A stretch of DNA of 64,000 bases from Gilvibacter sediminis (GTDB taxonomy: Bacteria; Bacteroidota; Bacteroidia; Flavobacteriales; Flavobacteriaceae). Location: the NCBI RefSeq assembly GCF_028561565.1, contig NZ_JAQQTE010000001.1, positions 739,717 through 803,716 of the forward strand, given 5' to 3'. Under the pieces are notes generated by a model. The model was given only the letters and a program-made list of their open reading frames with translations. It was not told the origin of the DNA and searched no databases. The position numbers were made by a program, and so were the translations under genes. The stretch's first letter is position 1, and each line of letters starts with the position of its first letter. Positions 50,618 to 58,460 of this stretch are shown here, in pieces.

Positions 50618-51892
50618 CTACTGCCTTGCAACGATAAAAAGACCTCCAGTGATATCACTTACAATGATGTTACCACTCGGGAGGTAGGGATAGACGCTCC
50701 AAACTCCATTGAAAGATGCATCATCATTGTCTGGGTGAGTGTCAAAAAAAGCGAGCTCGGTCATGGAAGCAGAGCCGATATCGCTCAGATCGATCTGTCT
50801 AATTCCTGCCGTATAATTGGCCAGGTAAAAATCATTATTCAGTACATAACCGTTGTGGTCAATGGCAAAAGTTGGTCCTAAATACGTGGTGTGAACCACA
50901 GGATCATCCAGATCAGAAAAGTCAAAAACAATGGTTCTGCTTCTTACCCCAATTTGAACTTCATCCAATTCATCACCCAGTAAGAAGTAACGCTGGTCTT
51001 CTGTGAACCAACCTTGGTGGGTATACCCTACATTGGTATACGAACTGCTGGAAATTGGAATGGGATTGGTCTTATCAGTGATATCTACAATTACGATCTC
51101 ATCTTCATTGCTGCCAATAAAGATCTCTTTCCCCAGGTGTTCGGTGTCTGGGCCATTATAGGTCACCACTTGCGCATCATGGGTGTAATTACCATCTGCA
51201 TATCCGCCTTCAACTACGGGGTTAATAGGATCTTGAATGTTGATAAAGAGCGGTCCTCCCTCAAAGTTACTGGCTCCAACCGCATAGGCATAACCGGTAT
51301 CTACATTAATCACTATGTTGTGAGCACTCCCAAATTCCGTCAAAAGTGCATCGGCACTAAAGGTTTCTGGAGGGCTGCTCACATCGCGAAGCTTAGTGAG
51401 ATCAAAGACCTGCATGCCGTGACCAGAAGCTTCTGCAACTATAAAAGCGTGATTGTTGAACACTTTGATATCGCGCCAATTACTCGAGGTAGAGGCGGTG
51501 GGTAGCTTTCCTAAATAGATGGGGTTGGACGGGCTGCTGATGTCAACAAAAGCAGTGCCGTTATTAAGGCCCATTAGCGCGTATTCTTTCCCGGTGGACG
51601 GGTCTACCCAGCCCCAAGAATCGTTTCCGCGAGTGGCTGAAAAGAGTTCGATAGGAATCTGGCTCATCAGATTCATGCCAGAACAGGGATAGACCCCGGC
51701 TTGTCCGCCTTCACAGGCTAAAAATCCAATGATACTTGGGCCATCATCTACAGGGTCATCACCACTGTTGTCATTGTCATTGGTTACAGGGTCTGTAGGA
51801 CGGCCGTCATCCGAAGAACAACTGCTGAGCCCAACAAGGCTGAGAGACGCCATTAGCATCCCAAATACTAGTTTAGTCTTTAAAGTTACCAT
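50618..51892 (-). CDS. Choice-of-anchor B (LVIVD-repeat) lipoprotein
   Basis: A 424-residue lipoprotein (LSSC, Cys25, followed by SSDDGRPTD, an acidic surface-export-like signal) with the same propeller layout as the next gene: CEGGQAGVYPCSGMNLM, GTAFVDISSPSNPIYLGKL, MQVFDLTKLRD, IVIVDITDKTNPIPI, TIVFDFSDLDDP and IRQIDLSDIG. The same His blocks occur (FGSAHNIVI, YTHDAQVV, YTHQGWFT, IDHNGYVL). First gene of the five-gene minus-strand unit; a near-match -7 element (TTAATTTG, 7 of 8) ends seven bases before the ATG. Function unknown; likely displayed on the cell surface. Confidence 0.88.
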   Translation of the reverse strand: MVTLKTKLVFGMLMASLSLVGLSSCSSDDGRPTDPVTNDNDNSGDDPVDDGPSIIGFLACEGGQAGVYPCSGMNLMSQIPIELFSATRGNDSWGWVDPSTGKEYALMGLNNGTAFVDISSPSNPIYLGKLPTASTSSNWRDIKVFNNHAFIVAEASGHGMQVFDLTKLRDVSSPPETFSADALLTEFGSAHNIVINVDTGYAYAVGASNFEGGPLFINIQDPINPVVEGGYADGNYTHDAQVVTYNGPDTEHLGKEIFIGSNEDEIVIVDITDKTNPIPISSSSYTNVGYTHQGWFTEDQRYFLLGDELDEVQIGVRSRTIVFDFSDLDDPVVHTTYLGPTFAIDHNGYVLNNDFYLANYTAGIRQIDLSDIGSASMTELAFFDTHPDNDDASFNGVWSVYPYLPSGNIIVSDITGGLFIVARQ

Positions 51893-51899
51893 ACCTTTG
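51892..51899 (+). promoter_or_regulatory. -7 promoter element for thiL
   Basis: TACCTTTG, an exact TAnnTTTG match, 38 bases before the thiL ATG. It overlaps the start codon region of the divergent choice-of-anchor B gene by one base, so the two promoters are interleaved. Confidence 0.52.
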
Positions 51900-51937
51900 C
51901 AAATTAAAGATTATCAACATACTTAAGGGTATCTGGC

Positions 51938-52996
51938 ATGTTAAAAAACAAGGACGAATCGCGCACTCCGCTCTCTGAATTTGGTGAATTTGGACTCATT
52001 GATCACCTCACCAAACACTTCGAGATCAAACACGAAACTACCGTAAAAGGAATTGGTGATGACGCTGCTGTTGTTCAAGAAGAGCAACAAATGGTAGTCA
52101 CCACGGATTTATTGGTAGAGGGGGTTCATTTTGACCTGAGTTATATGCCCTTAAAGCATTTGGGTTATAAGGCCGTTGTGGTAAATCTATCCGATGTCTA
52201 TGCGATGAATGCTGAGGCCAAACAGATCACGGTTTCTATAGCCGTATCTAATCGATTCCCGGTTGAGGCTCTGGAAGAACTCTATGCAGGGATCAAAACC
52301 GCTTGTGATATATATAAGGTAGATCTGATAGGTGGTGACACGACCAGTTCGGTCACAGGCTTGATCATTTCTGTCACCGCCATGGGTGCGGTTGCCCCTG
52401 GTGAGGCAGTGCTTCGCAGTGGTGCCCAACCGAACGATCTTTTGGTGGTGACGGGAGATATTGGTGCGGCTTATATGGGCTTGCAAGTGTTGGAACGTGA
52501 AAAAGAGGTCTATAAGGTAAATCCAAACATGCAGCCAGATCTGGAAGAGTATACCTATCTATTAGAACGTCAACTCAAGCCAGAAGCGCGTAAGGACATT
52601 CGTGAATTATTAAAGGCTCTTGAAGTTAGCCCGACAGCGATGATTGATGTTAGTGACGGACTGTCTTCTGAGATCCTACACCTTTGCAAACAAAGCCAAG
52701 TAGGGTGTAATTTGTATGAAGATAAGTTGCCTTTGGATCCGCAGTTTATTGCTGTCTGTGAAGAGTTTGAGGTAGATAGTACGACCATGGCGCTCAATGG
52801 TGGAGAAGATTATGAATTACTCTTTACCATAAGCACATCTGAATTTGATAAGATCAAAGGGAATCCCCATTTAACGGTCGTTGGTCATATGACGCCAGAA
52901 AATGAAGGGGTGCACTTAATTACTCGAGCCAACACAAAAATTCCAATTGTTGCCCGAGGTTGGAATGCCTTCAATAAAGAAGAAAATCAAGAATAA
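51938..52996 (+). CDS. thiL: Thiamine-monophosphate kinase
   Basis: A 352-residue ATP-dependent kinase making thiamine pyrophosphate from thiamine monophosphate. N-terminal GIGDDAAVV and TTDLLVEGVHFD (metal and phosphate binding), NLSDVYAMNA, LIGGDTT, and C-terminal DVSDGLSSEI and GGEDYELLF are all present. Length is normal. It converges with the first zinc-ribbon gene, overlapping its stop by 10 bases. Confidence 0.95.
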   Translation: MLKNKDESRTPLSEFGEFGLIDHLTKHFEIKHETTVKGIGDDAAVVQEEQQMVVTTDLLVEGVHFDLSYMPLKHLGYKAVVVNLSDVYAMNAEAKQITVSIAVSNRFPVEALEELYAGIKTACDIYKVDLIGGDTTSSVTGLIISVTAMGAVAPGEAVLRSGAQPNDLLVVTGDIGAAYMGLQVLEREKEVYKVNPNMQPDLEEYTYLLERQLKPEARKDIRELLKALEVSPTAMIDVSDGLSSEILHLCKQSQVGCNLYEDKLPLDPQFIAVCEEFEVDSTTMALNGGEDYELLFTISTSEFDKIKGNPHLTVVGHMTPENEGVHLITRANTKIPIVARGWNAFNKEENQE

Positions 52997-53193
52997 ATTT
53001 CGTTGAGGTAGGTTCTAAAACGATTGTTGGTTTGTCTCCAGTATTCGTTTAACGGCACCTTGCGCCCGTAGCCGTCATCTGTAAATTCTTTTTTACAGCA
53101 ATTGCAGCGGTATTCGTTGATCTGAAAGTGATGTTTTTGGGTCAGTTGGTATTTGTGACCGACTATTTTGCAGCGGAGGATTTTACTAAACAT
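52987..53193 (-). CDS. Small zinc-ribbon protein (DUF1660-like), copy A
   Basis: A 68-residue protein with the pattern LRCKIVGHKY then YRCNCCKKEFT: one Cys plus GH, a spacer of about 20 residues and CxxC, which fits the DUF1660 prophage-type zinc ribbon. ATG 53193 is preferred; the longer frame (to 53355) only overlaps the neighbouring copy. It lies seven bases after copy B on the same strand. Function unknown; small ribbons of this type often bind nucleic acid or protein. Confidence 0.75.
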   Translation of the reverse strand: MFSKILRCKIVGHKYQLTQKHHFQINEYRCNCCKKEFTDDGYGRKVPLNEYWRQTNNRFRTYLNEIYS

Positions 53194-53200
53194 AAGTAGG

Positions 53201-53455
53201 TTAATGTGTAACGTTAGGCAATCTGTATTTGGAGCGTCTAGTGAAGAGATCGCGTAAGCACTCATTGATCTCGCGGGTCTTGTTGGTGAGGCGTTCCAAT
53301 TTTCCCTGCGGATTGGTACTGAATTCTCCTTTACAATTAGAGCAGCAGTACTCACTCACAGAGTCAGTGACCTTTTGTTTTAGGACTAAATTGTGCCCGA
53401 ACATCTTACATCTAAGCTGTCCGATTGAACTGGTTTTAGCGGTAGGTGTTTTCAT
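53201..53455 (-). CDS. Small zinc-ribbon protein (DUF1660-like), copy B
   Basis: An 84-residue protein with the same layout as copy A: LRCKMFGHNL then YCCSNCKGEFS, followed by a basic tail (KTREINECLRDLFTRRSKYR). ATG 53455 is preferred over an upstream in-frame start at 53503. The two copies share about the LRCKxxGH and YxCxxCKxEF positions, indicating tandem duplication followed by divergence. No other phage gene is nearby. Confidence 0.75.
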   Translation of the reverse strand: MKTPTAKTSSIGQLRCKMFGHNLVLKQKVTDSVSEYCCSNCKGEFSTNPQGKLERLTNKTREINECLRDLFTRRSKYRLPNVTH

Positions 53456-53535
53456 AGTTTCTGCGTTGGGGATCAGAAAGATAGAAATAAATGCAAAAAA
53501 CACGATAAAAAGTCAAAAAAAATCGATGAAATGCA

Positions 53536-54306
53536 CTATGAAGTGAATTTTGTTAAGAAAATTCGTACTTTATCGATGTTTTCAAAGGGGCTCATATGCC
53601 CACCTTCAAGGATTAACTTTTGATTTTGATGCTGGTTGACGGCCTCTGTGAGTGCAGAAATATTCACCAGAGGATCTTGTTTACCAATGACCAAATAGCT
53701 GTTTTGCTTTCTTTTAAAGAAAAGAGCAGATCTATCTGGCCTGTGAATCATAGCTTCTGTTGCAGCAATGATCGCCTCCGCAGTCATTAGGCTTGCCTTT
53801 TTAATTAGATCATCAATTGTGGGCTGCATGACTTTTCGCACCGAGGTCGGGAAAAGACTCGGAATCACCGTGCGCACAAACAATTTAGGATCCTCTTTAA
53901 TTACGCTTATGGCCTGACGCCTTTTTTGCTTTCGCTCCTCAGTGTCTGGATAAAAAGTACTGTTGAGTAAGCACAGTTTATCAACACGTTCAGGAGCCAT
54001 TTCTGTCAGAGCCAAAGCTACATATCCGCCCATGGAATGTCCTGCCAAGTTGATTTGATCGGCTTTGAGGTAATCCAGTACTTTAAGGACATCTTTGGCA
54101 AAGGACTCCATAGTGGCCTCCTCGCTCAGACCCGATCTGCCGTGTCCAGGTAAGTCAATACATATGACACGAGCGTGCTCAGCAAGATCATTCACTAAGC
54201 CATCCCACATGCTGTGATCTTCCAAAAAGCCATGCAAGAGCACTAGGTTTGGTCCCGCACCTTGAACGGTGTAAAAAAGACTGTCCGAATTTTGGAGCTT
54301 GGTCAT
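53536..54306 (-). CDS. Alpha/beta-fold hydrolase
   Basis: A 256-residue alpha/beta hydrolase. Oxyanion block LLHGFLEDHSMWD, nucleophile elbow GHSMGG (Ser91), an acid in VIGKQDPLV and the base His in EGGHMSPFE make a complete triad. The sequence resembles the MenH/BioH-like esterase group, but the substrate cannot be named. No signal peptide. It is divergent from brnQ with a 31-base gap. Confidence 0.9.
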   Translation of the reverse strand: MTKLQNSDSLFYTVQGAGPNLVLLHGFLEDHSMWDGLVNDLAEHARVICIDLPGHGRSGLSEEATMESFAKDVLKVLDYLKADQINLAGHSMGGYVALALTEMAPERVDKLCLLNSTFYPDTEERKQKRRQAISVIKEDPKLFVRTVIPSLFPTSVRKVMQPTIDDLIKKASLMTAEAIIAATEAMIHRPDRSALFFKRKQNSYLVIGKQDPLVNISALTEAVNQHQNQKLILEGGHMSPFENIDKVRIFLTKFTS

Positions 54307-54337
54307 AATGTGTATCTTGGGGTGCGCTAGCTAAACG

Positions 54338-55630
54338 ATGAGCAAATCTAAAGAATTACTCCTTACCGCCTTTGCACTTTTCGCGCTCTTTTTTGGAGCG
54401 GGAAATCTTCTGCTTCCCCCATTATTAGGATTTAAGGCGGCAGACAATTGGCCGATTGTTGTGGCGGGATTTGCCATTACTGCTGTGATCATACCTATTA
54501 TTGGGATTTACGCTCATGCCAAGTTGCAGGGAACCATGTTTGATTTTGGAAAGAAGGTATCCCCTCTTTTTAGTTCTGTATTTTGTATCGTGGTCTACGC
54601 CATATCTATTGCAATTCCTGCTCCAAGAACAGCGGCGGCTACCCATGAGATCGCAGTTTATCCTCTGCTGGAAACGCCATCTTGGCTCACCAGTATGATT
54701 TACTTTGCCCTAGTGTTGGTCTTTGTCTTGAACCGATCAAAAATCATGAGCATTATAGGGAAGTATTTGACTCCACTTATTGTCATCATGCTTTTGGCCG
54801 TTATTGGAATAGGAATGTTTGCTAGCGAAGCCATTGTACATGAAGCTACAGACCTATCGCCTTTAACTACAGGAGTGCTTGAAGGTTATCAGACCTTTGA
54901 TGCCATTGGTGCGGCAGTTGTGGGTGCAGTGATCATCATCTCATTAAACTTACGCGGTCATACAGATTATCACTTTAAGAAAGAACTCATCTGGAAGGCT
55001 GGCCTAATTGCTGGCTTAGGCCTTTTGATCATGTATGCAGGACTGATTGCCTCCGGAGCCTATTACGGGAATGATATCCTGGGAGCTGAAGGTATGAGCA
55101 GTACCATGCAACGCGCCACACTTTTGCGCGGAATCATTCAAGGAACTTTAGGGACTCAGGCCAACACTTTATTGAGTTTGCTTTTGGCTTTGGCCTGTTT
55201 TACAACTGCTGTTGGAATCATTGCCGGAGCGGCTGATTACTTCAAAGGAGTCTTTAATAATTCCAATCGGGTTTATAAACTCACTGCTATTATTGGGTGT
55301 GTGCTCGGGGTGGTTATTGGACAGTTGGATTTTCATTCCATCATTGTAGTGGCTATTCCTGTTCTGGCTTTTATCTACCCTTTGACTATTGTTTTGATTC
55401 TGCTCAATGCACTTCCAGACCGATGGGCATCAGCGCGTGTTTTTAAAGCGGTCGCAATAGTCACTTTTCTATTTAGCATGCCTGATGTGATCTCTGGAAT
55501 TTGGGGCGCTGACCTTTTAGGAACATCCCTTTCTTGGTTGCCATTATCTGAGTTCAGTTTAGGTTGGGTCTTACCTGCTTTGCTGACCTTCGTTTTAGCC
55601 AACTTTTTATTCAAGCCTGAGACGAATTGA
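54338..55630 (+). CDS. brnQ: Branched-chain amino acid transport protein BrnQ
   Basis: A 430-residue polytopic membrane protein of the LIVCS family that imports leucine, isoleucine and valine with a cation. About 12 membrane helices; family opening FALFALFFGAGNLLLPPLLG and the block IPAPRTAAATHEIAV are clear. TATCTTGG about 30 bases upstream matches the -7 element at 7 of 8 positions. Monocistronic as far as can be seen. Confidence 0.94.
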   Translation: MSKSKELLLTAFALFALFFGAGNLLLPPLLGFKAADNWPIVVAGFAITAVIIPIIGIYAHAKLQGTMFDFGKKVSPLFSSVFCIVVYAISIAIPAPRTAAATHEIAVYPLLETPSWLTSMIYFALVLVFVLNRSKIMSIIGKYLTPLIVIMLLAVIGIGMFASEAIVHEATDLSPLTTGVLEGYQTFDAIGAAVVGAVIIISLNLRGHTDYHFKKELIWKAGLIAGLGLLIMYAGLIASGAYYGNDILGAEGMSSTMQRATLLRGIIQGTLGTQANTLLSLLLALACFTTAVGIIAGAADYFKGVFNNSNRVYKLTAIIGCVLGVVIGQLDFHSIIVVAIPVLAFIYPLTIVLILLNALPDRWASARVFKAVAIVTFLFSMPDVISGIWGADLLGTSLSWLPLSEFSLGWVLPALLTFVLANFLFKPETN

Positions 55631-55892
55631 CGTTCATTTGCTTAAATCAATACTTTCTTAACATTTTGGTGATTTTTCGAAATCGTTGTAGTAGTTAATC
55701 GGTTTAAAATCAGCTGTTAAATTGAGCTAAAAAAGCTGCGGATATCACATTTTTCCTCGATCAAAATTTCAAATATTTTCCTAAGTAGCTTCTAAAATTA
55801 GGAATCTGATAATTCTTTAGAATTACCCCTTGTTTTCATTTGGAAGGTTATTGTCCTTGGCTACATTTACCTCGTTAGTAAAAACACTGATT

Positions 55893-56189
55893 ATGGCTAT
55901 TACAAAGCAATTTTTAAAGACCAAGCCGGTATGTAAAGTAACCTTTACCGTACCTGCAGAAGAGGCCAACGAAGTAAAAGTAGTTGGTTCCTTCAACGAG
56001 TGGGATCAAAAAGCCACTCCGCTTAAGAAACTAAAGAACGGAACCTTTAAAGGAACTGTGAATCTAGATAAAGGTGCCTCTTACGAGTTTCGTTATTGGA
56101 TCGATGGCGCATACGCCAACGACGAACAAGCAGATGCATACCAGTGGAACGACTTTGCAGGTGCAGACAATTGTGTCTTGAACCTCTAA
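55893..56189 (+). CDS. Stand-alone CBM48/isoamylase-early-set domain protein
   Basis: A 98-residue protein that is just one carbohydrate-binding-type domain of the AMPK/isoamylase N-terminal (CBM48/E-set) class: VGSFNEWDQKATPLKKLKNG and YEFRYWIDGAYANDEQAD. Such domains bind glycogen or alpha-glucans; a free-standing form with no enzyme attached may act as an adaptor. ATG 55893 is chosen because the longer frame from 55830 adds an unrelated hydrophobic leader. The 262-base leader contains a small GATTT-TTCG-AAATC hairpin at 55671-55684. A terminator follows. Confidence 0.85.
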   Translation: MAITKQFLKTKPVCKVTFTVPAEEANEVKVVGSFNEWDQKATPLKKLKNGTFKGTVNLDKGASYEFRYWIDGAYANDEQADAYQWNDFAGADNCVLNL

Positions 56190-56213
56190 GGTCTGGTAGT
56201 ATTTAGTTCAGAT

Positions 56214-56243
56214 GAGCCTCTCACTTTTTGAGAGGCTTTTTTT
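56214..56243 (+). terminator. Terminator after the CBM48 gene
   Basis: AGCCTCTC (56215-56222) pairs with GAGAGGCT (56230-56237) over a 7-base loop, followed by a T-run. Confidence 0.87.
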
Positions 56244-56305
56244 GTACCTTGTTTTGAAGCTATTTAACCCATTCAATACTGGTTAAAAAATTACCCTTTC
56301 CGCAC

Positions 56306-56368
56306 CTGTTCTGTGCTTTTTTATTGGTTCGTAGCGCTGCTATGCACCGCAAAAAAGGCTTCAAACAG
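56306..56368 (+). repeat. Hairpin repeat family, copy 2 (core 56330-56345)
   Basis: The 16-base core CGTAGCGCTGCTATGC is flanked by complementary arms GGT/ACC, CTTTTTT/AAAAAAG and CTGTT/AACAG, centred on the core loop. The arms differ from copy 1 and are partly similar to copy 3. Located between the CBM48 terminator and the NTF2-like gene. Confidence 0.8.
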
Positions 56369-56445
56369 TCACAAAAATGGTTAATTTTCACTTCAGTTTG
56401 AATAGATTAAATAACTTCCATTCTCTCAGCTAAAAATTTAAGCTT

Positions 56446-56907
56446 ATGAAAAAACTACTCTTCCTATTCGCATTTTGCCTTTGCTCCATTACTTACGCTC
56501 AAGATTATAAGAAAGATCTCGATGCTGTGGTCGCAGCTTCTGAAGGGTATATTGATATCTTTTATAAAGGCGATACCGCTTTGGCTTATACCTATATTGA
56601 TAAGAGCTTACGCAAAGTTGGATGGCGCTATAACCCAGACGGCAAAAATTATTCAGATAATTTGGAATTACCCTTCGATGAAGTGATTGATCTGTCAAAG
56701 CGCCTAAAGAAACGCCCTATTCCAAAGGAGGCCCAAGCAACGCGAGCCGTTGAGGTTTTAGAAGTTAATGATAAGATCGCCATTACAAAGGTCACCGCCG
56801 CTTGGGGAATAGATTATCTCAACCTAGTCAAGAAAGACGGCAAGTGGAAAATCATCAATATTGTCTGGCAATCAGCGCCGCAGTGGACGTACCGACCGGA
56901 GGATTAA
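56446..56907 (+). CDS. Exported NTF2-like (lumazine-binding-type) protein
   Basis: A 153-residue protein with a signal peptide (1-18, SITYA|QDY) and an NTF2-like/putative lumazine-binding fold: VVAASEGYIDIFYKGDTALAYTYID opening helix and the typical C-terminal strands KITAAWGIDYLNLVKKDGKWKIINIVW-like (read KITKVTAAWG then DYLNLVKKDGKWKIINIVW). Such proteins often bind small ligands in a cone-shaped pocket; no catalytic residues can be identified. It is followed by a strongly structured intergenic stretch. Confidence 0.82.
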   Translation: MKKLLFLFAFCLCSITYAQDYKKDLDAVVAASEGYIDIFYKGDTALAYTYIDKSLRKVGWRYNPDGKNYSDNLELPFDEVIDLSKRLKKRPIPKEAQATRAVEVLEVNDKIAITKVTAAWGIDYLNLVKKDGKWKIINIVWQSAPQWTYRPED

Positions 56908-56928
56908 TTGTGGACAAGTTAGCGGCGA

Positions 56929-57056
56929 CATTGAGACATGAAAAGTCGACCAAGAGTTACCCAGATTCATAAATCTGAGTTTCTCAATGTTTGAAACATT
57001 TCAAACAATTGGTAATTTATTGCGGGGAGGGGTTAGCACCCCTTAGGATAATATCC
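56929..57056. other. Candidate structured RNA region between convergent genes
   Basis: Five consecutive dyads: CATTGAG/CTCAATG (56929-56935 with 56983-56989) enclosing CAGATT/AATCTG (56962-56977); TGTTTGAA/TTCAAACA (56988-57007); AGGGG/CCCCT (57028-57043); and GGAT/ATCC (57046-57056), followed by a short T-run. It lies between the ends of the NTF2-like gene and aminopeptidase P gene. It may be a pair of terminators or a small structured RNA. Confidence 0.5.
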
Positions 57057-57167
57057 ACTTTTTATTTCAATTCCGATTATTAAAAGAGACGGAAAATTGA
57101 CCTCCAATTCAGAGGCGTTAGATAAAACTCCAAACTCTTTGATAAAACAGGGAAATGCGACGAGAAA

Positions 57168-58460
57168 TTAAGAGTTCATGATCTCCTCGATCTCCTCAAC
57201 CTCAATTGGGATATTGCCCATCAAATTATGTGGAGCACCACTTTCTTGGACAACTACATCGTCTTCTAAACGCACGCCAAATCCTTCTTCCGGAATATAG
57301 ATTCCCGGTTCCACGGTAAAGACCATATTCGCAGTCATGGGTTCCCAAAGAATACCGTAATCGTGGGTGTCTAAGCCAATATGATGTGAGGTTCCATGCA
57401 TAAAGTACTTTTTATAGGCCGGCCAGTTTGGATCTTCGTTTTGCACGTCGGCTTTGTCAATTAGGCCCAGACCTAAGAGCTCTGAGGTCATCAATTTACC
57501 AACCTCGACGTGATACTCCTTCCAGAGCGTTCCGGGCACGAGCATTGCCGTTGCCTCATCCTTTACTCTATTTACCGCGTTATAAACTGCTTTTTGACGG
57601 TCAGTAAAACGACCGTTCACAGGTATGGTACGAGTCATATCACTGCTGTAGTTGGCGTATTCTGCGCCTACATCCATTAGGATCAGATCACCATCCTTAC
57701 ACTGTTGATTATTCTCGATATAGTGCAGTACATTGGCGTTACTTCCGCTTGCAATAATAGGCGTGTAGGCAAATCCTTTGGATCGGTTTCTGAGGAACTC
57801 GTGCATATATTCAGCCTCGATCTCATATTCCCAAACTCCAGGCTTTACAAAATCCAATACGCGACGGAATCCTTTTTCAGTGATAGTACATGCGGTTTGC
57901 ATCAAATCCAATTCAATCTGATGTTTTACTGAACGCAGGCGTTGTAAAATAGGATTGGCTTTCGCCCAGCTGTGTGCTGGGAATTGCGCTTTGGTCTTAG
58001 CTATAAAACGATCCTCTCGAGTTTGCGTCTCCACAGCTTGACGGTAGTGTTCGTTGGTGTTGAAATAGATCATTTCGGCCTGAGTCATAAGTTCAAAGAA
58101 GATCTTATCAAAGTCCTGCAACCAATAAACCGTTTTGATCCCTGAGGTTTCAAAGGCTTTTTCTTTGGTGAGTTTTTCACCTTCCCAAACAGCTATATGA
58201 GCATTGGTCTCACGTAGGAACAAGACCTCTCGGTGCTTTTCTTCTACCGCATCCGGAAACAACACTAAAATGCTTTCTTCCTGATCCACTCCGCTTAAAA
58301 ACAAGATGTCTCTATGCTGATTGAAAGGCATGGTGCTGTCCGCACTCACAGGATAGATGTCATTACTATTGAACACCGCAATACTTTTAGGCTTCATGGC
58401 TGCCATAAAGTTCTTACGGTTATAAATGTATAAGCTGTTGTCTATTGGATGGTATTTCAT
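57168..58460 (-). CDS. Aminopeptidase P family Xaa-Pro peptidase
   Basis: A 430-residue M24B metallopeptidase that removes N-terminal residues before proline. N-terminal creatinase-like domain (about 1-170) and pita-bread catalytic domain with di-metal ligands in MDVGAEYANYSSDMTRT (two Asp), HGTSHHIGLDTHD (His), FTVEPGIYIP (Glu) and GVRLEDDVVV (Glu). ATG 58460 (MKYHPIDNSLY) is preferred to a start at 58490. No signal peptide, so cytoplasmic. The VPS10-type gene is divergent 300 bases away. Confidence 0.93.
   Translation of the reverse strand: MKYHPIDNSLYIYNRKNFMAAMKPKSIAVFNSNDIYPVSADSTMPFNQHRDILFLSGVDQEESILVLFPDAVEEKHREVLFLRETNAHIAVWEGEKLTKEKAFETSGIKTVYWLQDFDKIFFELMTQAEMIYFNTNEHYRQAVETQTREDRFIAKTKAQFPAHSWAKANPILQRLRSVKHQIELDLMQTACTITEKGFRRVLDFVKPGVWEYEIEAEYMHEFLRNRSKGFAYTPIIASGSNANVLHYIENNQQCKDGDLILMDVGAEYANYSSDMTRTIPVNGRFTDRQKAVYNAVNRVKDEATAMLVPGTLWKEYHVEVGKLMTSELLGLGLIDKADVQNEDPNWPAYKKYFMHGTSHHIGLDTHDYGILWEPMTANMVFTVEPGIYIPEEGFGVRLEDDVVVQESGAPHNLMGNIPIEVEEIEEIMNS

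Noticed and set aside
52987-53503. Frameshifted single gene in the overlapping minus-strand frames
   Set aside because: With the internal ATGs at 53193 and 53455 the two frames no longer overlap and each encodes a complete zinc-ribbon protein.
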